This document shows, piece by piece, positions 9,106 to 17,935 of a stretch of 64,000 nt of DNA; the stretch's first letter is position 1, and each line of letters begins with the position of its first letter. The stretch covers positions 310,001 to 374,000 of the forward strand of contig NZ_BAZX01000001.1 of the NCBI RefSeq assembly GCF_001310955.1, written 5' to 3'. Below the pieces are notes generated by a model that was not told the origin of the DNA, did no database searches, and saw only the letters and a list, made by a program, of their open reading frames with translations. The stretch is from Marinifilum fragile JCM 15579 (GTDB lineage: Bacteria; Bacteroidota; Bacteroidia; Bacteroidales; Marinifilaceae). Made by a program: the position numbers and the translations under genes.

Positions 9106-9305
9106 TCCCCTTTCAAGCCTCAAACTTTCTATCCCGAAGCTCGACCGAGGACAAAAACATAGAAAACTTGGTGTATACTTATAGCAATTCCCCTATAGCT
9201 TAGGGCAAATTTTCTTTCTTCGAACCCATTGTTTCTATCTTAAGGGGCAAACTTTCCCATCAAGAGACCTAAATTGCCCTCAAAAATATCGAATGTCTCA
9301 AAAAA

Positions 9306-9352
9306 AGATAGCAATTTGCTATCTGTACCCCAAAATTTGAGGTCACCGATAG
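9306..9352. repeat. Degenerate second copy of the palindrome
   Basis: AGATAGCAA/TTGCTATCT forms a 9-bp hairpin with a single-base loop (9306-9324). It runs into TGTACCCCAAAATTTGAGG and CGATAG, which align with 9061-9098 of copy 1. Confidence 0.65.
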
Positions 9353-9718
9353 AAAAGTCGAGGGTATAAACCCCAATGTTGCCCCTCCCTAGGGGAAAAT
9401 TCTTAACCACGATGGCAATTTAGAGGATAGCAAGCCTTTGTCCGATGATCAGGAGAGAAAGTTTTACATGTAAAAGTTCAGTTAGCAGAAAAAAAGGACA
9501 AGAGTAAAGGTAGAAAAGAGAAATGTTTTCGGTTTGAGGTAACATTGTTCTTAATTCATGCTGCTTTTATGGATCTGGACTATGGATGAACACTTCGGTC
9601 TAATAATACCCGAGGCTAAGGTATTTTAATACCTTGCCTTAAGGTAGACTAATTATTATGCCATATGAAAAAGCTTTTGTATTTTCGGAACCAATTGTTT
9701 AAAAAATACTTATCCTAA

Positions 9719-11137
9719 ATGAATACTAAATTAATCACATTTTTGTTAGACACTTACCGTCAATCCTGGAATGAGTTTAAAAATACCATTAGTGTATCCC
9801 TAAGAGAATCTGCATTAGTTCGATGGGCAATGTTACTTACAGTCGGATTTGTTTTAGCAGCAAATTATTATTTCTACGATGCTTTATCACCATTAAAATC
9901 AACCTTAACCAGGGAGCTTGGTTTTGATAGTACTGATTTTGGACTGTTTGTTTCAGTATATTCAGTACCCAATGTATTTTTACTAATGGCGGTTCTTGGT
10001 GGAGTAATTCTTGATAAACTGGGCATTCGCAGAACTGGTTTCATGTTTATTGCATTTATGGCATTGGGAGCCTTGATAACTGCCTATGGAGCCAGTGATA
10101 TGTACCGCAATGAAGGTTTAGGTTACGCTTTTATGTCATCTTTTATGCCTGGATATTCACCAGAGCTAAAAATGATGTTATTGGGGCGATTCTTGTTTGG
10201 TTTAGGAGCGGAAACCAGTATTGTTGTAATTAGTAAAATCATTGTAAAATGGTTCAAAGGAAAAGAGCTTGCTTTGGCATTTGGTGTAAAACTAGGTTTG
10301 GCTAGAACAGGTTCTATGTTGGCATTAATGCTTTCACCTAGATTGATTAATTCTGAAGCTGGATGGACAGTGGCAACATGGTTTGCAGCTTTCTTTGTAA
10401 CTACGGCACTTCTTGTATTTTTGATTTATATGATGTTCGACCTGAAGTTGGACAAGCAAGTTGAGAAAAGTACACTTGAATCTAAATCAGATCCATTTAA
10501 GTTTTCAGATCTTGGAAAATTGATTACAAATCGATCGTTTATTTTTGTTACACTTTTGTGTTTGACCTTTTATTCAGCAGTGTTTCCATTTTTTGCATTT
10601 TCAGCAGATTTCTTTAAAAATAAATTTGGTTTAACTGAAATCCAAAGTGGTGATATTGCAGCTATGATGCCACTAGGAACCATGTTGTTTACTCCTATCT
10701 TTGGATTCTTTGTAGATAAGTATGGGAAGGCAGCATCCTTGATGATATATGGTTCATTAATATTAACAATTGTACATCTCACTTTTGCTTTTACCACAGT
10801 TACTCCATATGTTATGATGGTGGTTTTGGGCTTAGCATTCTCGTTAGTGCCAGCAGCAATGTGGCCTTCTGTTGCTAAAATGATTGATGAAAAGAGAATT
10901 GGATCAGCATATGGTTTCATGTTCTCAGTGCAGAACTTAGGTCTTTGGGCTTTTCCAATTTTAGCAGGAATGATTTTAGATGGAACAAATCCTATAGGGA
11001 CAGGAAGTTTAGATTATACTTATGCGATGATCATGTTTTCTTGTCTGGGAATTGTTGGATTTGTCTTTGCTCTTTTGTTGAAGCGAGAAGATAAGGTCTC
11101 AGGATACGGTTTAGAGTTGCCCTCGAATAGTAAATAG
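9719..11137 (+). CDS. MFS transporter, paralog 3 of 3
   Basis: A third MFS permease (472 residues) with the same landmarks: GGVILDKLGIRRTG after helix 2, the loop SKIIVKWFKGKELALAFG, GFFVDKYGKAASLM after helix 8, PAAMWPSVAKMIDE and the tail YGLELPSNSK. It has an N-terminal extension of about 15 residues before the amphipathic segment that paralogs 1 and 2 start with. It is more diverged than they are from each other; for example SVAKMIDE replaces SVPKIIPE. The start ATG at 9719 follows a TATCCTAA stretch without a Shine-Dalgarno site. The gene ends with a strong terminator. Substrate unknown. Confidence 0.88.
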   Translation: MNTKLITFLLDTYRQSWNEFKNTISVSLRESALVRWAMLLTVGFVLAANYYFYDALSPLKSTLTRELGFDSTDFGLFVSVYSVPNVFLLMAVLGGVILDKLGIRRTGFMFIAFMALGALITAYGASDMYRNEGLGYAFMSSFMPGYSPELKMMLLGRFLFGLGAETSIVVISKIIVKWFKGKELALAFGVKLGLARTGSMLALMLSPRLINSEAGWTVATWFAAFFVTTALLVFLIYMMFDLKLDKQVEKSTLESKSDPFKFSDLGKLITNRSFIFVTLLCLTFYSAVFPFFAFSADFFKNKFGLTEIQSGDIAAMMPLGTMLFTPIFGFFVDKYGKAASLMIYGSLILTIVHLTFAFTTVTPYVMMVVLGLAFSLVPAAMWPSVAKMIDEKRIGSAYGFMFSVQNLGLWAFPILAGMILDGTNPIGTGSLDYTYAMIMFSCLGIVGFVFALLLKREDKVSGYGLELPSNSK

Positions 11138-11160
11138 AGATATTTCAATATAGAAAACGA

Positions 11161-11190
11161 AGCTGTCAATGATTTGACAGCTTTTTTTTG
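11161..11190 (+). terminator. Terminator of MFS gene 3
   Basis: AGCTGTCAA (11161-11169) pairs with TTGACAGCT (11174-11182), followed by a T8 run. Confidence 0.92.
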
Positions 11191-11344
11191 TGTCTGAAAT
11201 TTAGTCTATTGAATAAAATATAATAAGGAACAATGAATTTTGAGTAGGGTAATATTCTACATCTTCGTTTTATTAGTAGACAAAGCTTAGAATTGCTCGC
11301 AACCTTTTTGTTAAAGATGCATCTGTAAAATAAAAATCTACCTT

Positions 11345-11974
11345 ATGAAAGTACGACTAATTTATGCTGCTATAACATTGTTCTCATTTGTTTCCTGTTC
11401 TACAGTATCGAATACATCAAGAATAAATTCCAAATTGATAAACAATAAATACGATAATCAAATTAGCATGGAGTTTATAGGAAATGACAATTGCTGTGTA
11501 GAAATGAAGAATTGCGAAGGTGTTTGGAACCGTGAGAATAAAACAATCTACCTGACAGGATTAATTGCAAACAGTGATTGTCTGGATATTGCTGAAGAAA
11601 TTAGTATTGGAGTACAAGGGATTGACTTGAATAATATTAAGTTTCCTCATGTAGTTCGTGGTGAATTTGATGAATCGGGTTATGTATCCTGGTATAATGA
11701 ACAAGAGGTACAAAGGGAAAGATATTTTTGTAATAAGACTGGAGTTTGTGAATATCAGGGCAATGTAAAGAAAGACAAGATTAAACTCACACTAACTGGA
11801 TTTGAAAACAATGTGTTATACGGAAGTTTTGAGGGACGAATTTTTCTAAAAGGCACTGGTAAGTTGAAATTTGTGAAGACAAGTGAATACAAGGACATCA
11901 GCAATGGAAGCTTTAGTGTAAACCTAACTAATGAGCAGTTTAAAAAGCGAACGAATTATTTGGTAAATAGATAG
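11345..11974 (+). CDS. Predicted lipoprotein of unknown function
   Basis: The N-terminus has a basic residue, a hydrophobic stretch and the lipobox FVSC with Cys18, so this is probably a lipoprotein of 209 residues anchored in the cell envelope. The mature part contains several cysteines (NCCVEMKNC, NSDC, FCNKTGVC). Those could form disulfides or bind metal, and the pattern is otherwise unfamiliar. No catalytic motif is recognised. It is followed by a bidirectional terminator shared with convergent purA, so it is monocistronic. Confidence 0.75.
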   Translation: MKVRLIYAAITLFSFVSCSTVSNTSRINSKLINNKYDNQISMEFIGNDNCCVEMKNCEGVWNRENKTIYLTGLIANSDCLDIAEEISIGVQGIDLNNIKFPHVVRGEFDESGYVSWYNEQEVQRERYFCNKTGVCEYQGNVKKDKIKLTLTGFENNVLYGSFEGRIFLKGTGKLKFVKTSEYKDISNGSFSVNLTNEQFKKRTNYLVNR

Positions 11975-12049
11975 ACCGAAATTCAAATCCCCCGGGAATT
12001 AATATTGAATCGATTTGTCGGACAATTTCAGGTTGTTCGTGTAGTATAA

Positions 12050-12077
12050 AAAAATCCCGCTTTTTGGCGGGATTTTT
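12050..12077. terminator. Bidirectional terminator between lipoprotein gene and purA
   Basis: AAAAATCCCGC (12050-12060) pairs with GCGGGATTTTT (12067-12077). A/T runs on both sides let it serve both convergent genes. Confidence 0.92.
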
Positions 12078-12095
12078 ATGCAATATATATTGATC

Positions 12096-13367
12096 TTAGT
12101 CAATCATTCTGTCGATTGTTTGTGCTCGGTTAGGACCTACCGAAACAACTTTTACAGGAACTCCTGTTTCTTTCTCAATGAAATCAATGTACGCATTAAA
12201 TTCTTCTGGGAATTCATTTTCGTGAGTCATTGAAGTCATATCAGTTTGCCATCCTTTAAATTCAGTATAAACTGGCTCAATATCTTCAGTCATTTCGTAA
12301 GGAACGTGCTCTACTTCTTTGCCGTTTACTTTGTATGAAGTACAAATTTTAACGGTTTCAAAATCATCCATTACATCTGATTTCATCATGGTTAATTCTG
12401 TAACTCCATTAATCATGATAGAATACTTTAAAGAAACCAAATCTAACCAGCCACAACGTCTTGGACGACCTGTTGTAGATCCGTATTCGTTACCATTGTC
12501 TCTTAATTTTTGTCCGTCCTCGTCGAACAATTCAGTAGGGAATGGTCCCATACCAACACGAGTACAATAAGCTTTAAAAATACCGATAACATTACCAATT
12601 CTGTTAGGAGCAACACCTAAACCAGTACAAGCACCAGCACATACAGTATTCGAAGATGTTACGAATGGGTATGAACCAAAGTCAATATCCAATAAAGTAC
12701 CTTGAGCACCTTCCGCAAGAATTGATTTGTTTTCTTTTAATGCGTCGTTTAGGAATTGTTCGCTATCGATGTGTTGGAATTCGCTAAGAACTTTAATTCC
12801 TTCGAACCATTCTGCTTCGTACTCTGAAATATCATAGTCGAACTCATAGAATTTGTCAAGCATCTGACGGTGCTTAGCAACCAGAAGTTCGTATTTTTCT
12901 TTAAAGTTACTGTTAATGTCACCAACTCTTAACCCATTTCTACCAGTTTTGTCCATATAAGTTGGACCAATACCTTTAAGAGTAGAACCGATTTTCGATT
13001 TTCCTTTGGCAGCTTCCGAAGCAGCATCAAGAATTCTGTGAGATGGCAATATTAGATGTGCTTTCTTAGAAATGAATAAAGATTTAGACAAATCAATACC
13101 CAATTTTTTAATTCCTTCAATCTCCTTTTTAAAGATTACAGGATCAATAACAACACCATTCCCAATTACATTGATTTTATCATCACGGAAAATTCCAGAT
13201 GGGATAGTATGTAAAACGTGTTTTATCTCGTTAAATTCTAAGGTATGTCCTGCATTTGGTCCACCCTGAAAACGGGTGATAAGATCGTACTTTGGGGTTA
13301 GTACATCCACAACTTTTCCTTTACCTTCATCTCCCCATTGGAGGCCTAAAAGCACATCAACTTTCAT
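12096..13367 (-). CDS. purA: Adenylosuccinate synthetase
   Basis: Joins IMP and aspartate with GTP hydrolysis to make adenylosuccinate, the first committed step to AMP, in the cytosol. The GTP loop and catalytic base are at residues 8-18 (GLQWGDEGKGK, with D13), and the catalytic His41 lies in GGPNAGHT. Other conserved blocks are KGIGPTYMDKTGRNG, the nucleotide-binding STTGRPRRCGWLD and, near the C-terminus, SVGPNRAQTI. The length of 423 residues is normal. It sits downstream of the Fur-family gene and spoT on the same strand, an order common in Bacteroidota. A terminator after fur suggests that purA has its own promoter. Confidence 0.97.
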   Translation of the reverse strand: MKVDVLLGLQWGDEGKGKVVDVLTPKYDLITRFQGGPNAGHTLEFNEIKHVLHTIPSGIFRDDKINVIGNGVVIDPVIFKKEIEGIKKLGIDLSKSLFISKKAHLILPSHRILDAASEAAKGKSKIGSTLKGIGPTYMDKTGRNGLRVGDINSNFKEKYELLVAKHRQMLDKFYEFDYDISEYEAEWFEGIKVLSEFQHIDSEQFLNDALKENKSILAEGAQGTLLDIDFGSYPFVTSSNTVCAGACTGLGVAPNRIGNVIGIFKAYCTRVGMGPFPTELFDEDGQKLRDNGNEYGSTTGRPRRCGWLDLVSLKYSIMINGVTELTMMKSDVMDDFETVKICTSYKVNGKEVEHVPYEMTEDIEPVYTEFKGWQTDMTSMTHENEFPEEFNAYIDFIEKETGVPVKVVSVGPNRAQTIDRMID

Positions 13368-13564
13368 TTTGTCTAATAATTTGATTTAAATCTTATAATC
13401 TAATTTACCGGACCGAATTCTTATTTTTTTCGGATTTATAAAACGGTTCGGATTTGTTGTTAAATCTTGAAGGATGGTTACAAGTTTTAACAGTCAAAGG
13501 TAGTAATTATTTTGAAATGGCTTTGAAGAAAATTTAACTTGTTGATAAAATGTACAGATACAAA

Positions 13565-13589
13565 AAAACCTCTTGTTTTAAGAGGTTTT
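13565..13589 (-). terminator. Terminator of the fur-family gene
   Basis: AAAACCTCTT (13565-13574) pairs with AAGAGGTTTT (13580-13589). The run of A just before it becomes the U tract on the minus strand. Confidence 0.85.
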
Positions 13590-13614
13590 TAGAGAAATAT
13601 GATTGTTGATAAAT

Positions 13615-14073
13615 CTAGTTGTTTTCTAGTTTTCTACATTCCTGACAAGTTCCATAAATGTATAAAGAATGGTGTGAAACCTTGAAGTCCATATCATCAG
13701 ATACATTTCTTCTAACATCATCAAGTCTTGTATCACAGAATTCTAATACTTTTCCACATCGAGTACAAATTAAGTGATCGTGTTTATTGCTATCGTAAGC
13801 CTTTTCGAATTGAGCAATATTTTTACCAAATTGGTGCTTGATTACCAGCTTGCAATCTAGAAGCAAATCTATGGTATTATAAAGAGTTGCTCTACTAACG
13901 CGATAATTTTTATTTTTCATAAAAATATAAAGCGATTCAATGTCGAAATGGCCTTCTCGTGAGTAGATCTCATCTAAAATAGCATATCTTTCAGGGGTTT
14001 TTCGGTGTCCCTTTTTCTGAAGATATTCGGTAAACATCTTCTTAACAATTTCTTTGGTGTCCTCGTTGCTCAT
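13615..14073 (-). CDS. Fur-family transcriptional regulator
   Basis: A metal- or peroxide-responsive repressor of the Fur family, 152 residues. The N-terminal winged helix includes [24 protein letters not shown] and the recognition helix [14 protein letters not shown]. The C-terminal dimerisation domain has the structural zinc cysteines CTRCGK and CQEC and the histidine pair SHH. The spacing fits Fur, PerR or Zur; the sequence alone does not decide between them. An inverted repeat ATAAC-N6-GTTAT at 14083-14098, just upstream of the start, could be an autoregulatory operator. It lies between spoT and purA on the same strand. Confidence 0.9.
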   Translation of the reverse strand: MSNEDTKEIVKKMFTEYLQKKGHRKTPERYAILDEIYSREGHFDIESLYIFMKNKNYRVSRATLYNTIDLLLDCKLVIKHQFGKNIAQFEKAYDSNKHDHLICTRCGKVLEFCDTRLDDVRRNVSDDMDFKVSHHSLYIYGTCQECRKLENN

Positions 14074-14174
14074 ATCTTAAAAATAACCTAGGTGTTATCT
14101 AATCTAATTTAAAATAATGGGTCTAAAATAGTAATTTTTTTTAGAAATAGAATGTTATTTAGAATAAATTTTCA

Positions 14175-16433
14175 CTAGGAATATTCTTCAATATTTTCGA
14201 TACGTTTCACATTATCAAGGCCTTTGATCTTAATGAGTTTCACGATAAGATTGTTAAGGTCTTCGGTATTGTGTACGTAAAGGTGAATCAACCCTTCGAA
14301 AACTCCATCGTGACTTTCGAAGTGAAGCGATCTCATATTCACATCATGATCTTTGGAAATAATGTTGGTTACTTCGTTTACAATACCAATCTTATCAATA
14401 CCCGAAAGCTCGATAACAGCAAGGAAAGACATTAATCTGTGACTGGTCCAATCGGCGGCTAAAATACGATCTCCCTGACTTGACATGAGTTTTAAAGCAT
14501 TCGGACATTTGCGCTTATGAATGGTTACATTATTGGCCATATCTAAATAACCAAGTACTTCATCACCAGGAATAGGCTTACAGCAAGTGGCAATTTTGTA
14601 AGACTCATTGGCAGCCATTTCACTAAGCATAAAAGTCTTTTTCTTGTCAATGGTCGGCTTCTCATCCTTAACAGTTTCTTCTACTGGTTCTTCTTCTTCA
14701 AGCTCCTCTTTTGTGTTGTTTCCAAAAAAGTTAAGTCTCCAATATTTAATGAATTTACTGCGCGATTTTCTGCGAACAACACCTTCTATGTCGTTGATAT
14801 CGATTTTACCCATACCAACTTTATAGAATAATTCTTCTTTACCAGATAGCTTATAGTGCTCAAGCATTTTACGAAGAGCTTTCGCATTTAACTGAAGGCC
14901 AACCTCCAAAAGATGATCTTCTAACATTCTTGCTCCCTTACTCGTATATTCTTTCCTCTCTTTTTTAAAGGCTGCCTTTATTTTTGATTTGGCTTTTGCT
15001 GTAACAACAAACTCAGTCCACTCGTGTTTGGGTGATTGTTTTTCAGAGGTAAGAATTTCCACCTGGTCACCACTTTTTAACACATGGCTAAGAGGAACCA
15101 ATCGGTGATTTACTTTAGCACCAATACACTTGTTGCCAATATCGGTATGGATTTCGTATGCAAAATCAAGGGTGGTAGCATTCTTAGGCAGAGTTTTAAT
15201 ATGACCTTTAGGTGTGAAAACCTGAATTTCATGTGAAAACAGATTTAGTTTAAACTCATCTAAAAATGCCATTGCATCGGCTTCGGGATTATCGAGAATT
15301 TCTCTCACATCGTTTAGCCATTTATCAAGTTCCGAATCGGATGAACCTTCAGTATTGTATTTAGAATGAACAGCAAATCCTTTTTCCGCAATATCGTCCA
15401 TTCGCTCAGTTCTAATTTGGAATTCAACCCACTTGCCTTGAGGTCCCATTGCGGTAACATGCAAGGCTTCGTAACCATTTGCTTTTGGTGTGCTAACCCA
15501 GTCGCGAATGCGTTCAGGTTTTGGCTTATAGATATCAGTAATCAGAGAGTAAATATTCCAACACTGATTTTTTTCAGGAATGCCTTCTTCAGGTTTAAAA
15601 ACAACACGAACCGAAACCATGTCATAAATTTCCTCTACACTAACATTTTGTGTTTGCATTTTGGTCCAAATGGAGTAGATGGAACGTGGACGATTTTTTA
15701 TGGAACATCGGATGCTATTGTCTTTTAGCTTTACTTCAACTGGTGCAATAATTTGCTCAATAAGTTTTGCTTGTTTGACTTCCTGTTCTTTTATTTTCTC
15801 ATGAATTAAGTTGTAATCATCAGGATGCTCATACTTTAAACTTAAATTCTCAAGTTCAGTTTTTATTGTATATAATCCCATCCGATGAGCTAAAGGAGCA
15901 AAAAGAAAAAGAGTTTCACCGGCAATCTTCATTTGTTTGCGCAATGGCATGGAATTTAACGTTCGCATGTTATGCAGGCGATCTGCCATTTTTATCAGAA
16001 TTACACGTAAGTCATCTGATAAGGTGAGAAGCATTTTTCTGAAATTTTCCGCTTGCATTGATGTATTCTGATCAAAAACACCTTTGATTTTGGTTAAGCC
16101 ATCAACGATTTGAGAAACTTTTTCGCCAAACAGATTTTCAATGTCTTCAACGGTATAATCTGTATCTTCAACCACATCGTGAAGTAAAGCTGCAACAATG
16201 GATTTTGTGCCAAGTCCCATTTCTTTGGCAGCAATATGAGCAACTTCTATTGGATGTAATATATATGGTTCTCCTGATTTTCTTCGCACACCTCTGTGAG
16301 CTTTCCATGCAAAATGGAAAGCTTTTTCAATCATCTTACGGCTCTCTTCTGTACGACTTCTTTTACAGTCTTTCAAAAGAGCTTCATAAGCATCAAGCAC
16401 TAATTGTTTATCTTTTTCGGTTTCAACGTTCAT
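14175..16433 (-). CDS. Bifunctional (p)ppGpp synthetase/hydrolase, RelA/SpoT family
   Basis: A long RSH enzyme of 752 residues that makes and degrades the stringent-response alarmone (p)ppGpp. The N-terminal HD hydrolase domain keeps its metal ligands (H60, then H85-D86 in ALLHDVVEDTD) and the KMADRLHNMRTL motif, so hydrolysis should be active. The synthetase domain follows, with RPRSIYSIWTKM, the DMVSVRVVF strand and TPKANGYEALHVT. After it come a TGS domain (FTPKGHIKTLPKNATTLDFA), a zinc-finger-like segment (ATCCKPIPGDEVLGY) and a C-terminal ACT domain. It is the first gene of the spoT-fur-purA order. Confidence 0.95.
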   Translation of the reverse strand: MNVETEKDKQLVLDAYEALLKDCKRSRTEESRKMIEKAFHFAWKAHRGVRRKSGEPYILHPIEVAHIAAKEMGLGTKSIVAALLHDVVEDTDYTVEDIENLFGEKVSQIVDGLTKIKGVFDQNTSMQAENFRKMLLTLSDDLRVILIKMADRLHNMRTLNSMPLRKQMKIAGETLFLFAPLAHRMGLYTIKTELENLSLKYEHPDDYNLIHEKIKEQEVKQAKLIEQIIAPVEVKLKDNSIRCSIKNRPRSIYSIWTKMQTQNVSVEEIYDMVSVRVVFKPEEGIPEKNQCWNIYSLITDIYKPKPERIRDWVSTPKANGYEALHVTAMGPQGKWVEFQIRTERMDDIAEKGFAVHSKYNTEGSSDSELDKWLNDVREILDNPEADAMAFLDEFKLNLFSHEIQVFTPKGHIKTLPKNATTLDFAYEIHTDIGNKCIGAKVNHRLVPLSHVLKSGDQVEILTSEKQSPKHEWTEFVVTAKAKSKIKAAFKKERKEYTSKGARMLEDHLLEVGLQLNAKALRKMLEHYKLSGKEELFYKVGMGKIDINDIEGVVRRKSRSKFIKYWRLNFFGNNTKEELEEEEPVEETVKDEKPTIDKKKTFMLSEMAANESYKIATCCKPIPGDEVLGYLDMANNVTIHKRKCPNALKLMSSQGDRILAADWTSHRLMSFLAVIELSGIDKIGIVNEVTNIISKDHDVNMRSLHFESHDGVFEGLIHLYVHNTEDLNNLIVKLIKIKGLDNVKRIENIEEYS

Positions 16434-16628
16434 AAATAAACTTGAGTTCTCTTCTTTGTTAATTTTAGTTGTAATCTTTAAATGTAGCGAAATCTAATTA
16501 TTTTTTAATGCTTTGGTAGGCTTAAAATTGTGCTATTTTCTGCGTAAACCTTCATTAAAATGTCTTTTAAGCCAAATTGCTTATAATTTATCCTATGATT
16601 TAATCTGTTTGTTAAAAACCATAATTTT

Positions 16629-17933
16629 TTAGATTGAATTTCTGCAATCTTCTGGACCACAAACAACTAATTTAAGATCTTCTTCTTGAAAATAATTGTT
16701 TGCAATGGTCTTAATTTTTGCAGCGTCAACCGTTTTTAATTCTCTTATAAAGTCCTGATAGTAAGAGTTATCTAATCCAAAAGGTAGGTTTCCTTTCAAA
16801 CTTTCTGAAAGAGCAAACGGACTATCAAGATTACGAAGCATTTCACCAGAAATGTAATTTTTAACCAAATTCAATTCTTCATCTGATACCAATTCCTCTC
16901 TTAATCTTTTAATTTCTTTATAGATTTCATCAATTGCTGCTTTGCAAACATCACTTCCAACTTCGGTTACAATTACAAAGTGTCCTCCTTTTAAATGAGA
17001 GATGATTATGGAATTAATTCCATAAGTATATCCTTTGTCTTCACGGATGTTTTGCATCAAGCGTGAACCAAAATATCCTCCAAGAATTAAATTGAAAAGA
17101 TGTAGTGTGGTATAATCTTTATGCGTTTTATTGAAAATAGGTCGACCAATACGAATGCAAGCCTGCACGGCATCATCCTTACATACAAAGCTTTTATTTT
17201 CCTTTGATAATTGGATCTCGTGTTTTGCATGAATCAAATTATCTTTTTTAGACCAAGCTTTCTTTCCAAATAGCTCTTCCAATTTGTTGATAACAGATTG
17301 ATCTACTTTTCCTGCAATGATAATTTTACAGTTATCAGGAATGTAATGCGTTTTATAGAATTCTTTAACCGTATTGATATCTAATTTATCGAACTCTGAT
17401 TCATCAAAAATATTCGAGTAAGGATGTTGTTTTCCATAGATTAGGCTACTGAACTCATCTTTTGCAAGCACATTTGTTTTTTGATGTTCAATTTGAAATC
17501 TCTGTTTCTTATTCAAAAGAATAGTTTCAAATTCCTTTTGTGGGAAAATGGAATCTTTAATAAGGTTTTCGGTTATTTCAAGGGTTTGAGATAGGTATTT
17601 ATTCAAGGTGTACAAACAAACACTTGCATCGTGTTTGGCCGCAGAAAAACCAATGTATGCTCCATAAAAGTCGAACTTTTCTGCAATTTCAGCAGCATTG
17701 TACTTGCTGGTTCCCTCGTTAAGCATACTGTTGGCCATGCTTGCAACAAGAGGTGAGTTTTGATACCATATTCCAGCATCAAAAATGAATTCTATTTTTA
17801 ATACATCCTGACTTCCTCCGTTAATTACATGAACCGGAATATCATTGCTCAGGGTATATCTTTTATCTCCAAGAATTTCTATACTATCAACAGTTTTAAA
17901 CTCAGGAGCAGTATTTCTATATAATTTTTCCAT
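16629..17933 (-). CDS. M16 family peptidase, non-catalytic subunit
   Basis: An M16B (pitrilysin/insulinase-like) subunit of 434 residues with the start used here. The zinc motif HxxEH is absent at the expected place (the segment reads ASMANSMLNEG). The substrate-anchoring Arg/Tyr pair in the C-terminal domain is kept (SRLMQNIREDKGYTYG). This is the classic partner of an active M16 subunit encoded next door. The frame is open to 17969, but I prefer ATG at 17933 (MEKLYRN) because the longer start overlaps the upstream gene by 34 bp. From 17933 the two are tightly coupled, with two bases between stop and start. Confidence 0.87.
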   Translation of the reverse strand: MEKLYRNTAPEFKTVDSIEILGDKRYTLSNDIPVHVINGGSQDVLKIEFIFDAGIWYQNSPLVASMANSMLNEGTSKYNAAEIAEKFDFYGAYIGFSAAKHDASVCLYTLNKYLSQTLEITENLIKDSIFPQKEFETILLNKKQRFQIEHQKTNVLAKDEFSSLIYGKQHPYSNIFDESEFDKLDINTVKEFYKTHYIPDNCKIIIAGKVDQSVINKLEELFGKKAWSKKDNLIHAKHEIQLSKENKSFVCKDDAVQACIRIGRPIFNKTHKDYTTLHLFNLILGGYFGSRLMQNIREDKGYTYGINSIIISHLKGGHFVIVTEVGSDVCKAAIDEIYKEIKRLREELVSDEELNLVKNYISGEMLRNLDSPFALSESLKGNLPFGLDNSYYQDFIRELKTVDAAKIKTIANNYFQEEDLKLVVCGPEDCRNSI

Positions 17934-17935
17934 TC

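Larger units (their letters stand above)
8918..9718. other. Non-coding spacer rich in inverted repeats between MFS genes 2 and 3
   Basis: No convincing gene is present in 800 bp. The region is unusual for its many palindromes. CCCAAT/ATTGGG plus AAAGATG/CATCTTT form a hairpin at about 9010-9048. A 46-nt near-perfect palindrome occupies 9060-9105 and recurs in degenerate form at 9306-9352. AAGGTATT/AATACCTT forms a tight hairpin at 9618-9635, just ahead of MFS gene 3. The words GATAGCAATT, GGGCAAA and CCCCAAA recur at intervals of roughly 106 bp. Confidence 0.7.

Noticed and set aside
8779..9123. Minus-strand ORF of 114 codons overlapping the end of MFS gene 2
   Set aside because: It is antisense to a clear gene and its terminator, and runs into the palindromic spacer; no family-like sequence.
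15366..15728. Plus-strand ORF of 120 codons within the RelA/SpoT gene
   Set aside because: Antisense shadow of a well-conserved gene; no ribosome site or family resemblance.
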